DNA of 64,000 bases from Paenibacillus hemerocallicola (lineage in GTDB: Bacteria > Bacillota > Bacilli > Paenibacillales > NBRC-103111): assembly GCF_006265175.1 (NCBI RefSeq), contig NZ_VDCQ01000036.1:28102-92101 (forward strand), given 5' to 3'. This document shows positions 8,083 through 16,574 of this stretch, one piece after another. Below the pieces are notes generated by a model. It was not told the origin of the DNA, made no database searches, and saw nothing but the letters and a program-made list of their open reading frames with translations. Position 1 is the first letter of the stretch; the number at the start of each line of letters is the position of its first letter. Made by a program: the position numbers and the translations under genes.

Positions 8083-8952
8083 ATGATAATAATCGAACAC
8101 GAATGGTTGGCGGAGCAATTCGAAGCGCACCGGAAACACCTGCAGGCGGTGGCTTATCGGATGCTTGGATCATTGAGCGAGGCGGAGGATGCGGTACAGG
8201 AGTCTTGGCTGCGTCTCAGCCGTTCGAATACGGGCCCTGTCGAGAACCTGGGAGGCTGGCTGACCACTGTTGTCTCGCGGGTGTGCCTCGATATGCTGCG
8301 GTCTCGAAAATCAAGACGCGAGGAATCGATAGAAGCGCACTTGCCCGAGACGCTCGAGAGCCATGAGGGGATCGACCCCGAACGGGAGGCACTGCTGGCT
8401 GAACATGTCGGACTCGCGCTGCTGGTCGTACTCGGCAATCTGAATCCTGCGGAACGCATCACCTTCGTGCTGCACGATATATTTTCCGTACCCTTCACCG
8501 AGATTGCCCCAATTGTGGGCAAATCGGAGGCCGCATCAAGACAGCTTGCGAGCCGCGCACGCCGCCGGGTGCGGGGGGCGGGGACGGCGCCTGAAGCCGG
8601 GCTTGCCGGTCAAAGAGAGATTGTCGATGCTTTCCTTGCCGCGGCGCGGTCCGGCGATTTCGACACTCTGGTGACGGCGCTCGACCCGGATGTTTTGCTT
8701 CGGGACGATCGCGAGACACAAGACTCCAGAGAGACTCGAGGCGCAATGGCTCTGGCCAAGCAAGTATCGGGACGTGCACAGGCTGCGCAGTCAGCTCTCG
8801 TGAACGGATCGGTAGGAGCCATCGTGGCTCCTCGGGGAAGCTTGCTCTATGTACTTCGATTTACTATGAAGCAAGGGAAGATCGTCGAGATCGACTTGAT
8901 CTCCGACCGCGAACGCATAGGTCGGCTCGATCTCGCGGTTTTGGACGGTTGA
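8083..8952 (+). CDS. ECF41-family RNA polymerase sigma factor with SnoaL-like C-terminal domain
   Basis: A 289-residue sigma factor; ATG with AGAAGG nine bases upstream. Region 2 occupies about residues 10-75 ('AYRMLGSLSEAEDAVQESWLRL'), region 4 about 105-165 ('LNPAERITFVLHDIFSVPFTEIAPIVGKSE'), and residues about 180-285 form a SnoaL/NTF2-like extension typical of ECF41 (SigJ-like). In this group the extension replaces an anti-sigma factor and tunes activity. The 'LPET' piece between regions 2 and 4 resembles the family's WLPEP motif, while the DGGGK motif of the extension is not conserved here ('LLRDDRE'). Exact target promoters lie before this gene and its divergent partner. Confidence 0.93.
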   Translation: MIIIEHEWLAEQFEAHRKHLQAVAYRMLGSLSEAEDAVQESWLRLSRSNTGPVENLGGWLTTVVSRVCLDMLRSRKSRREESIEAHLPETLESHEGIDPEREALLAEHVGLALLVVLGNLNPAERITFVLHDIFSVPFTEIAPIVGKSEAASRQLASRARRRVRGAGTAPEAGLAGQREIVDAFLAAARSGDFDTLVTALDPDVLLRDDRETQDSRETRGAMALAKQVSGRAQAAQSALVNGSVGAIVAPRGSLLYVLRFTMKQGKIVEIDLISDRERIGRLDLAVLDG

Positions 8953-9072
8953 CCCCGCAGGGAGATAGGAACATATCCTTTTCCATACAAATACCGATTT
9001 AACTTCACTCTCCATATGATTTATAATAAGATCGGGACTTTTCGTTCATTCTAATAGAAAGGGTCATCGATC

Positions 9073-9993
9073 ATGGACAAGCTTAAGCTGTGGATGAAAG
9101 CGTCCCGGTTTCGCGTATTGCCGGTGATGGTCGTTCCGGTCGTACTGGGCGGCTTGGGCGCGTATGCATGGGACGGCGCGTTTCGTCCGGTTTTATTTCT
9201 TATCACGCTGCTGGGAGCGGCTTGCGTCCATTTGTTTTCCAATATGATCAACGATTTGTGGGATTTCCGAAATGGCGTCGATATTGCCGCGAAAGAAACG
9301 GCGGCGGCCATTTCCACGAATTCCGGCTTTTTGGCGAACGGGGTCATGTCGGAGAAGAAATTCGGAATGGTGACGTGGGCGTTTTTCTTTATTGCGCTAC
9401 TATGCGGAATTGCGGTCAGCTTATATAGCGGATGGTGGCCTCTCGTTATCGGCGGTCTCGGCGGCTTGATCGCCTATTTCTATGTCGCTCCTCCGCTGAA
9501 ATTCGGTTATCGGGGAAAAGGCTACAGCGAAATCGCGATCGTGCTCTCATTCGGCATTTTACCCGTAATGGGTACTTATTATGTGCAGGTCGAACAGTTC
9601 GGCTACCGTCCGCTGATGCTGTCGCTTCCGGTCGGATTGCTGACGACTCTGATTTTGTTCAATCATCATTTCCTGCATTGGAAAGCCGACCGTCAATCGG
9701 GCAAGCGCACGCTCGTCGTCGTATGGGGGGAGAAAAAAGCGTTGGCGTTCTCGCGCCTGTTGGCGGTACTGGCGTACGTGTCCCTGATCGCTTGCGCCGC
9801 GCTGCGGGTGCTGCCTTGGTATGCGTTGCTTGCGGCGTTCACGGCTATTCCGCTGTTCCGCGTATACGGCAATTTGAAGGACGAGAACGATTCGCGGGCT
9901 TACTTGCCTTTAATGGGCGCTTCCCTGCAAGCTTCGATCCGCTGCGGCGGACTGATGGCGCTCGCCCTGCTGCTGCAAGGGTTGCTGCACTAA
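9073..9993 (+). CDS. UbiA-family prenyltransferase (MenA-like)
   Basis: A 306-residue integral membrane enzyme with eight to nine helices. The first Asp-rich motif 'NDLWDFRNGVD' (about residues 59-69) binds the prenyl diphosphate through magnesium, and the second, 'DRQSGKRTL' (about 207-215), completes the site. This is the plan of 1,4-dihydroxy-2-naphthoate polyprenyltransferase and relatives; MenA function is likely but other UbiA acceptors cannot be excluded. ATG 9073 has AAAGGG about 9 bases upstream. It lies 27 bases before the next gene and may be co-transcribed with it. Confidence 0.85.
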   Translation: MDKLKLWMKASRFRVLPVMVVPVVLGGLGAYAWDGAFRPVLFLITLLGAACVHLFSNMINDLWDFRNGVDIAAKETAAAISTNSGFLANGVMSEKKFGMVTWAFFFIALLCGIAVSLYSGWWPLVIGGLGGLIAYFYVAPPLKFGYRGKGYSEIAIVLSFGILPVMGTYYVQVEQFGYRPLMLSLPVGLLTTLILFNHHFLHWKADRQSGKRTLVVVWGEKKALAFSRLLAVLAYVSLIACAALRVLPWYALLAAFTAIPLFRVYGNLKDENDSRAYLPLMGASLQASIRCGGLMALALLLQGLLH

Positions 9994-10020
9994 ACTATTC
10001 CGACCGAAGAGGTGGCTGAC

Positions 10021-10749
10021 ATGGAAATGCAAAAAACGTTCGGAGACTTCCATACGATATTGTCCGAAGGAGAAGTTTGGAAAATTGGCGGCTTTCCGCT
10101 GCAGGACGGAACGTTCTGGTCCTATCGCGAGCCCGACGCGGTAGTCATCGTCCGCAACGGCATGCTGTATGTCAGAGCTCCGCTCAGCCGGAAGCATGAC
10201 AAAGTCCAAATATTGGACAACGCGAAGCATATGTACTACTCGGTAGAGCAAGTAGAGGTGCCGGAGACGGGAGAAGTCAGCTTCGAGCTGCAAATCCGCG
10301 CCCGCACGCAAAATACGGCGCCCGGCGATTTGTACGACGGCTATGTTTCGCTCAACCTGCTCGATTTCTCCACGGGCGCCGCGCTCGATTTCTTCGCTGG
10401 CAACGACAAGTATGCCAGCGTTTATGCGGTGCTGCCTTTCCCGGGGGTGCAGGTTCCGCCTTCGGACAAAACGCGTTATTTTTGCATTTTTAAAGAAGAG
10501 ACGAACTTCAACGCCCGGGAATTCAACACATACAACATTACGTATAACCGGGGCGAGGACGAAGTCGTATTTTTCGTAAACGGGGAAGAGGTTCGTCGGG
10601 AGCGCAATGTGCCGATCAAATTCAACCGGTTCACGATCGCTCTCGGCATTATGACGGAGAAAGATTTGACGCCGGAAGGAAGCGTATCGGTTCACGGGCA
10701 AACCGTCATTGCCGAATATTCTCCGGTTATGGTAACGATCAAGGAGTAG
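10021..10749 (+). CDS. DUF6081-like protein (concanavalin-type beta sandwich)
   Basis: A 242-residue soluble protein without a signal peptide. I preferred ATG 10021 (AGGTGG five bases upstream) over GTG 10012. The sequence is beta-rich with many aromatic residues ('DGTFWSYREPDAVV', 'DGYVSLNLLDFSTGAALDFF') and resembles the DUF6081 family of lectin-like jelly rolls. No catalytic residues are known. It sits 27 bases after the prenyltransferase and shares its terminator, but a joint role is not evident. Confidence 0.75.
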   Translation: MEMQKTFGDFHTILSEGEVWKIGGFPLQDGTFWSYREPDAVVIVRNGMLYVRAPLSRKHDKVQILDNAKHMYYSVEQVEVPETGEVSFELQIRARTQNTAPGDLYDGYVSLNLLDFSTGAALDFFAGNDKYASVYAVLPFPGVQVPPSDKTRYFCIFKEETNFNAREFNTYNITYNRGEDEVVFFVNGEEVRRERNVPIKFNRFTIALGIMTEKDLTPEGSVSVHGQTVIAEYSPVMVTIKE

Positions 10750-10798
10750 CGTCGGCTTATTGTATCGTTAGACAGCTTGCTTATAATTTCAACGGAAC

Positions 10799-10831
10799 CG
10801 CTGAGGCAGCCCTTGCCTTGGCGTTTTTTTT
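10799..10831 (+). terminator. Rho-independent terminator
   Basis: Ten-base-pair stem (two G-T pairs), loop GCCCT, followed by eight T residues; it closes the 9073-10749 pair of genes. Confidence 0.88.
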
Positions 10832-11061
10832 GCCCGCAGATCAATATTTCCTCGATGTATAAAACTATGAAGAGGATTCCGACGCTTGATAAAAGGGTTC
10901 TCGCCAAAACGGCGGGGGAAGCGGCCTTGTCCGGTTGGAGACGACAATACTGAACTTCCGCGAGGCTCCTACCAATACCCCCTTTTCCCGTAACGGATCG
11001 TTCGAATAGTTATGCTATGACGCAGATATAGAACCGCGGTCCGGACAAGGGGAGAATACAA
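10832..11061. other. Intergenic region before the penicillin-binding protein
   Basis: The gene-free stretch 10750-11061 carries the terminator above and presumably the promoter of the penicillin-binding protein gene. I see no gene, repeat or clear operator in the rest of it. Confidence 0.4.
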
Positions 11062-13209
11062 TTGAACAAAATGATGAAGACCGTTGCTAGCGGCACCCGC
11101 GCCAGCAGCGGGCAGGCAAAGAAAAAGCGGAGGCAGCCGCCGCGTCTCCGCACGTATTGGCGGCTCTTGCTGAGCGTTGCCCTATTGGCCGTGATTCTCT
11201 CGGTCGCCGCTATCGCGCTATGGATTCGTTCCCTCGATATCGGGAAGCTGGCGGACCCGCCGCTGGCGCCGACACAGCTGATGGACCGGAACGGCAAGGC
11301 GGCATCGGAGGTGTCCTCTTCCAAAATCGTCCCCGTCAAGCTGGAGCAAATCCCGCTTCATCTGCGCCAAGCCATTGTCGCGGTGGAGGACAGGCGCTAT
11401 TACGAGCATTCGGGAGTGGACGGCCTCGGCATCGCGCGCGCCTTGTTCCGCAACTTGAAGCAAGGTGGGGTGGCGGAAGGCGGCAGTACGATCACGCAGC
11501 AGCTTGCCAAGAACATGTTTTTGACACATGAGCAGACTCTATCGCGCAAGCTGACTGAAGCGGCCTATGCGTACAAAATCGAGCAGACCTACGACAAAGA
11601 CCGCATCCTGGAAACGTATTTGAATCAGATTTATTTCGGCGAAGGCCAATGGGGCATCCAACAAGCGGCCAAAACGTATTTCGGCAAAGACGTCGAGAAG
11701 CTTACGCTCGGCGAAAGCGCGATGCTCGCCGCCTTGCCGAAAGCGCCAAGCCATTATTCGCCGTACAAAAATATGGAAAAAGCGCTCGATAGGCGCAATC
11801 TCGTGCTCGGTCTCATGCTCGAGGAAGGCTATATTACCGACGCCGAATATCGCGGAGCGGTCGTGGAGCCGATCGTGGTGAGCGATGGCGGCAATGAGTC
11901 GCTGCGTGGCCAGTACGCTTATTACCTCGATCAGGTGATAGAGGAGGCAATCGAACGTTACGGCTTTACGGAGCGCCAGCTGTTGGGCGGGGGATTGCGC
12001 ATATTCACGGAGCTGGATCCGACCGTTCAATCTTCTATGGAAGCGGCGTACGGCAACGACGCCCTGTTTCCGGCGAGTGCTCCGGATCAGCTGATGCAGA
12101 GCGGCGCCGTCATTCTAGATCCGTATACGGGCGGAGTGCGGGGCATAGTCGGGGGCAGGGGAAAGCACGTATACCGCGGCTTTAACCATGCGACCGATCT
12201 GAAGCGGCAGCCTGGATCCTCGTTCAAGCCGCTTATCGTATACGCGCCTGCGATCGAGAAAGGCTACGGTCCGACGTCCAGACTGTATGATGGCCCCCTG
12301 AACATTAACGGCTACAAGCCGACGGATTGGGACAAAAGAACGCGTGGCGAGGTGTCGCTGAAGGAAGCGGTCATCCGTTCGTGGAATATTCCCGCCGTCT
12401 GGCTGCTGAACGAGATCGGGCTGCAAACGGGCAAAGTGTTCGTCCAGAAGCTGGGCATTCCGCTCGCCAAAGGGGATGACAATCTGGCTCTGGCGCTCGG
12501 CGGGATGGAGGAAGGCGTTTCCCCGCTGCAAATGGCCCAAGCGTACGGTATGTTTCCGAACCTTGGCGTTATGATGCCGGCGCATACGATCGTCAAAATT
12601 ACGGCAGCCGACGGTCGCGTTTTGGCCGAAGCGAAACCGGAGCCCGTGACGGTCATGTCGCCGACCGGAGCGTACGCGATGACCGGCCTGCTGCAGGACG
12701 TCATAAGGGAAGGAACCGGGGGGAATGCCGCCATGAGCCGTCCGGTGGCCGGCAAGACGGGAACGACCCAACTGCCGGCAACGAAGGAATTCGAAGGTAT
12801 CGGCGACGGCTCCAAGGACGCGTGGTTCGTCGGCTATACGCCGGAGCTGGTCGGGGCTGTATGGATCGGATATGACCAGACGGACCGCAACCACTATTTG
12901 TCCACTTCGGGCGGTTACAACCCGGCGCTGGTGTTCAAAGAAATGATGAGTACGGCGCTCCGGGACGTTCCGGCCGTTTCGTTCAAGCAGCCGCCTCAAG
13001 TCGGCAAGAGCGACACCATCATCGCTCCCGGCAAAGGTAAAGGCGACGACAAAAAGGAACCTCCCGGGCAAGCGAAGAAAAACAACGACAAAGAAGAGGA
13101 GAAGCGCAAGGAGGAGAAGAAAAAGGAGCAGGAGCGGGAGAAGAAAGAAAAAGAGAAAGAGAAAGAAAAATCGAAAGGCCGCCATAATAACGATGACGGT
13201 GATGATTGA
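11062..13209 (+). CDS. Class A penicillin-binding protein (PBP1a family)
   Basis: A 715-residue bifunctional peptidoglycan synthase starting at TTG (AAGGGGAG seven bases upstream). Basic cytoplasmic tail, membrane anchor about residues 33-55, then glycosyltransferase GT51 (about 75-260) with catalytic Glu109 in 'VEDRRYYEH' and 'GGSTITQQLAKN'. The transpeptidase domain (about 320-640) has S386xxK389, S440-W-N442 and K565-T-G. The last ~65 residues are an unusual Lys/Glu-rich low-complexity tail without Pro-rich or FN3 parts. It polymerises glycan strands and cross-links stem peptides at the outer face of the membrane. Confidence 0.96.
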   Translation: MNKMMKTVASGTRASSGQAKKKRRQPPRLRTYWRLLLSVALLAVILSVAAIALWIRSLDIGKLADPPLAPTQLMDRNGKAASEVSSSKIVPVKLEQIPLHLRQAIVAVEDRRYYEHSGVDGLGIARALFRNLKQGGVAEGGSTITQQLAKNMFLTHEQTLSRKLTEAAYAYKIEQTYDKDRILETYLNQIYFGEGQWGIQQAAKTYFGKDVEKLTLGESAMLAALPKAPSHYSPYKNMEKALDRRNLVLGLMLEEGYITDAEYRGAVVEPIVVSDGGNESLRGQYAYYLDQVIEEAIERYGFTERQLLGGGLRIFTELDPTVQSSMEAAYGNDALFPASAPDQLMQSGAVILDPYTGGVRGIVGGRGKHVYRGFNHATDLKRQPGSSFKPLIVYAPAIEKGYGPTSRLYDGPLNINGYKPTDWDKRTRGEVSLKEAVIRSWNIPAVWLLNEIGLQTGKVFVQKLGIPLAKGDDNLALALGGMEEGVSPLQMAQAYGMFPNLGVMMPAHTIVKITAADGRVLAEAKPEPVTVMSPTGAYAMTGLLQDVIREGTGGNAAMSRPVAGKTGTTQLPATKEFEGIGDGSKDAWFVGYTPELVGAVWIGYDQTDRNHYLSTSGGYNPALVFKEMMSTALRDVPAVSFKQPPQVGKSDTIIAPGKGKGDDKKEPPGQAKKNNDKEEEKRKEEKKKEQEREKKEKEKEKEKSKGRHNNDDGDD

Positions 13210-13235
13210 CCGCTTCATGTGAAAACGATGGAACT

Positions 13236-13275
13236 AAAAACGCTCCTCCGGCAGCTATGCCCGGGGGAGCGTTTT
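13236..13275. terminator. Rho-independent terminator, bidirectional
   Basis: Stem AACGCTCC-CCGG with its complement and a GCAGCTATG-type loop, flanked by A and T runs. It ends the PBP gene on the plus strand and may also end the minus-strand HNH gene. Confidence 0.85.
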
Positions 13276-13364
13276 CGTTGAGCGGATCGTTTGCCTTGGC
13301 GTTTCTCACTTTGTAGACTTTCCCAACAGAGCTGCCGATAATCTTTGCATGGACAATAGCCTAT

Positions 13365-14075
13365 TCAGTCCTCGTCGAAATCCTCCATGAATTCGTCCAG
13401 ACTGCGCGCCGCCTTGCTCTGGTTGCATAGGTTGCAGGCGCATACGCAATTGGCCGGCGTCGTATGGCCGCCCTTGGCGCGTGGCAGCAAATGATCGATC
13501 GTATCGCCGTATTCGCCGCAAAAGTGGCACGTATGCCGGTCGCGCATCAAAATATACCGGCGAAACGTTTTATTGTTGTATATGCGGCGGATCGTGTGGC
13601 GGTTGACGACGACCGCCGCGTGTTCGCGAACGAGCGTAACCGCCGTCTCCAAATCGGTTTCCTGATGCCAGCGGCGCCCTTTGTCCGTCCTTCCGCGCAT
13701 CCGGACGATGCCTTGGCGGGTCGGCCTCAATATCGAAGCGTCGGGGCCCTCGGGTCTGGGCGGAAGCTCGGGCAGCGGCCGTTTGACTCGCCGCTTCGGG
13801 ACTTCGGCCAGCTCCGTCGGCGACGATGCTTCCGGGGAAGGCGGGAGCGGAGCCGTCTCGCCTTCCTCCCCGACGATCGACCGCTCCGCCTCCTTTTTGC
13901 GGTTGCGGCAATCGCGGCACGCCCCGCGTCGCGACGATTTGCCCGACCTTTTGCCCGTTCGCCGCAAAAACTCGGTTACCGGCTTCGATTGCCCGCAATG
14001 CGCGCAAAGCTTCGTATCGGGGTCTTTTTTATTTTCTGTCGGACTATTTTGTTCCATAACCGGTTCCGGGCCCAT
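13365..14075 (-). CDS. HNH endonuclease with N-terminal zinc-ribbon
   Basis: A 236-residue protein; I chose ATG 14075, which has GAGGTG seven bases upstream, over a TTG at 14090. The N-terminus shows a Cys4 zinc ribbon ('CAHCGQSKPVTEFLRR' ... 'CRDC'), then a basic Pro-rich linker (about 75-125). A C-terminal HNH nuclease (about 175-230) has 'CHFCGEYGDTIDHLLPRAKGG' and a second 'CNLCN' pair. Such proteins nick or cut DNA. There is no restriction methylase, phage or intron next to it, so its role (defence, repair or a domesticated homing enzyme) is open. Confidence 0.88.
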   Translation of the reverse strand: MGPEPVMEQNSPTENKKDPDTKLCAHCGQSKPVTEFLRRTGKRSGKSSRRGACRDCRNRKKEAERSIVGEEGETAPLPPSPEASSPTELAEVPKRRVKRPLPELPPRPEGPDASILRPTRQGIVRMRGRTDKGRRWHQETDLETAVTLVREHAAVVVNRHTIRRIYNNKTFRRYILMRDRHTCHFCGEYGDTIDHLLPRAKGGHTTPANCVCACNLCNQSKAARSLDEFMEDFDED

Positions 14076-14139
14076 CCATATACACCTCAAGTATAGTTTG
14101 CATCATCCGAGCGCCGGAGTATACGGCTAGTATCGTCAG

Positions 14140-15120
14140 CTAAGTATGCAGCGAAACAAACGAATCGATCAAATCCGGGTCGAACGACGTACCCCGATGA
14201 TCCCGAAGGAAGGAAAGCGCCTTTTCCGACGGCCATATTTCCTTGTACGGCCTTCTTGAAGTCAGGGCGTCATATACGTCCACGATGCTGACGACCCGGG
14301 CCTCCAGCGGAATGTCCGTCCCTTGAAGCTTGGAAGGATACCCCGTGCCGTCCCATTTCTCGTGATGGTGCAATATAATGTTTCTGGCTACGGACAACTG
14401 ATCCTTGAAGAAACTGTCCTGCAGCTCGCTGTTGATTTTCTCCAAAATGTCTACGCCGATCAAAGGGTGCATTTCCACGATCAGCCGCTCGTAGCTGGTC
14501 AGGGGTCCGGGTTTGTACAGAATGCCTTCCGGAACGCCCGATTTGCCGATGTCGTGCATGATGCTGGAATGGATGACGCTCTGGATATAATCGTCCGAGA
14601 GCTTCGATTTCATCCGTTCGTTGTGTCGGTTCAGCAAGCTTTCGGAGTATTGCTGCACCCTCGTCAAATGATCCTCGATCGCCGGATCGCGGATTTCGCA
14701 GGAGATGGCCAATACTTTCAGCAGCACGCCTTGAATGTTGTTCCTCCGGTCTTCCGCGATGTAGATGCCTTCCTCCAGATGCTCCAGCTCCCGGAAAATG
14801 CCGACATAATAACAGCTCCCGTCGAATGTATAAGGGGTGATCGAGATGGAGGAATGCCACAGCTCGCCGTTGCTTTTTTTGTTGATGAAAATGCCGGACC
14901 AGCTCTCGCCTTTATCCAGCGCCTCGTGCATGCTTTTGTAGGTCGCTTTATTCGTATATTTGCTCTTGACGACACTCGCCTTGGCGCCGAGTATCGTATC
15001 GCGTCTATAGCCGGTAATATGTTCGTAGGCTGAATTTACATCCACGATGTAATGGCTGGAATCCGTGATGATAACGGCATCCGACAAGGTGAGGAATAAA
15101 CGCAGCGATTCGTTCATCAT
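14140..15120 (-). CDS. PAS domain plus HD-GYP phosphohydrolase (probable c-di-GMP phosphodiesterase)
   Basis: A 326-residue protein. I chose ATG 15120 because GGGGGAAG stands just upstream; the longer start at 15159 has no ribosome site. Residues about 5-118 are a PAS sensor domain ('YIVDVNSAYEHITGYRRD'), and about 135-326 an HD-GYP domain with H189-D190 ('MHDIGKSGVP') and 'HHEKWDGTGYP' (252-262). HD-GYP enzymes degrade cyclic di-GMP or similar dinucleotides. It has no membrane segment and no kinase beside it, so it probably senses a cytosolic cue through PAS. Confidence 0.92.
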   Translation of the reverse strand: MMNESLRLFLTLSDAVIITDSSHYIVDVNSAYEHITGYRRDTILGAKASVVKSKYTNKATYKSMHEALDKGESWSGIFINKKSNGELWHSSISITPYTFDGSCYYVGIFRELEHLEEGIYIAEDRRNNIQGVLLKVLAISCEIRDPAIEDHLTRVQQYSESLLNRHNERMKSKLSDDYIQSVIHSSIMHDIGKSGVPEGILYKPGPLTSYERLIVEMHPLIGVDILEKINSELQDSFFKDQLSVARNIILHHHEKWDGTGYPSKLQGTDIPLEARVVSIVDVYDALTSRRPYKEIWPSEKALSFLRDHRGTSFDPDLIDSFVSLHT

Positions 15121-15334
15121 TTCTTCCCCCGTAATCAATATGCAGGCAAAACTATCCATAGTTTATCATATTTCAGGTCCGGCATCATACCGAAATCCGA
15201 TTCGGGCCTATCATAAGAAGCAGAAAGCTAACCCTGCCGGACGGAAGCTCCGGAATGACGTCTTATCCGCATGATCGATGGAATGGCAAGCACACGTTCC
15301 GAATAGACAATGCAAGTATCGGGCAATAATTGCG

Positions 15335-15367
15335 GCAAACGCCTCCGGCAAGCTCGGAGGCGTTTGC
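15335..15367. terminator. Hairpin downstream of the ger operon
   Basis: Perfect inverted repeat GCAAACGCCTCCG / CGGAGGCGTTTGC with a seven-base loop, 56 bases after the gerC stop. The T run on the minus strand is weak, so it may be a terminator or an RNA-stabilising hairpin. Confidence 0.55.
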
Positions 15368-15422
15368 ATCTGCATCTGTACGCCCGGCATGGGCGTCATT
15401 GCGATCGATTTCCAAGCGGCGG

Positions 15423-16574
15423 TCACTCGACTCTTCCTTTATATTTGCCGGTATGCATCAATCGGACGGTGACGTCGATCCGGTCCAACGAATGCTCGTC
15501 CAGAATGAACTCGCCGTCTTGGTGGTGCTCGTGCCAGACAGCCGGATATTTCCGGTACAACGTTTCGCCGAGCTGGAGGACGTCGACTTTGAGCTTCAGT
15601 CCTTTTTCGTACGTTGTCCGGATCTGGTGAGCGATTGCTTTGGCCGCCTCTTCCTCGATTTCTTTTTTGGTAATGTCCCGCGCCATTTCATCCAAATACG
15701 ATTCGATCATCAGCCTTATACGGAAATATGCCTTTCCGTTCCGGATGAACGGTTCAATGCGGGGCTTCGGCTTGATCAGTATGATCACCGCGTCCGGATC
15801 GTCATTGTCGGGAATATTGATCGGAGAGCGCTCCAGCTTTTTCTGGACCCAGCGGTATCCTTCCAGATCTTCTTCCGACAGCCAGCCGATCATTTGCTGC
15901 TTGTGGAAATAGTAAGCGCCGTCGATTCTGAACATGGGCATCGCCTTCCGGTCCTCGCTCCAGGACTCCTTGTCGAGAGTGAGTGAGGGAAGCATCGCCG
16001 TTTGGGCCGGTTCATTGAATTGCGCGACGATTTTATAGCCGTACATCGGCAAAATGTAAGAACGCTGGGAATAAATTTGCGAAGGCGTATCCAGCAGCGT
16101 ATCGAGCGGAGACAAATTCAACACCGATTTCTGGGTGAAAATGTCGCGCAGCGATTCCTTCGTGCCATACATCAGCACATTATACCGGATTTCCCTGTAC
16201 CGGTTCACCATATCGTACGCCTCTCTGACCCGCTGACCGTTCTTCAAAAATGTTTCGGTACAGACGATCGATTTGACATGACCCCAGAAAATGCGCAATT
16301 GGGATGTGGAATAAATGTCGTTCATCGATTCGGTAACCGTCACTCCTTCGCCTTTCCCGATCCATACCGGAATGTTTTTGCCGACTTGGGCCGATTCGCT
16401 TTTGGCGACGTTGGAGAAGTTGAGCACTTGGACATAAGTCACATATTTGCCGTCCACATAATCGAAACCGAGGGCGGTGACATAGGCCATATTTTGAATA
16501 TCCTTGGAATTCCAGCAGCCGCAGAGCAGCGCCGTCACGACCGATACGAGAACAAGGACGGCCGCCTTTCTCAT
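15423..16574 (-). CDS. Spore germination protein GerC (germinant receptor lipoprotein subunit)
   Basis: A 383-residue protein of the Ger(x)C family. Signal peptide with lipobox 'LCGC' (lipidated Cys20), followed by the typical 'WNSKDIQNMAYVTALGFDY' start of the mature protein. It is the outer-face lipoprotein of a GerA-type receptor in the inner spore membrane. Its ATG (16574) overlaps the gerA stop as ATGA, showing translational coupling. An open frame in phase extends upstream to 17552 but is only the antisense-phase shadow of gerA. Confidence 0.95.
   Translation of the reverse strand: MRKAAVLVLVSVVTALLCGCWNSKDIQNMAYVTALGFDYVDGKYVTYVQVLNFSNVAKSESAQVGKNIPVWIGKGEGVTVTESMNDIYSTSQLRIFWGHVKSIVCTETFLKNGQRVREAYDMVNRYREIRYNVLMYGTKESLRDIFTQKSVLNLSPLDTLLDTPSQIYSQRSYILPMYGYKIVAQFNEPAQTAMLPSLTLDKESWSEDRKAMPMFRIDGAYYFHKQQMIGWLSEEDLEGYRWVQKKLERSPINIPDNDDPDAVIILIKPKPRIEPFIRNGKAYFRIRLMIESYLDEMARDITKKEIEEEAAKAIAHQIRTTYEKGLKLKVDVLQLGETLYRKYPAVWHEHHQDGEFILDEHSLDRIDVTVRLMHTGKYKGRVE

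Noticed and set aside
10692..10907. 71-residue minus-strand frame over the terminator
   Set aside because: It covers a strong plus-strand terminator and the end of another gene; no ribosome site.
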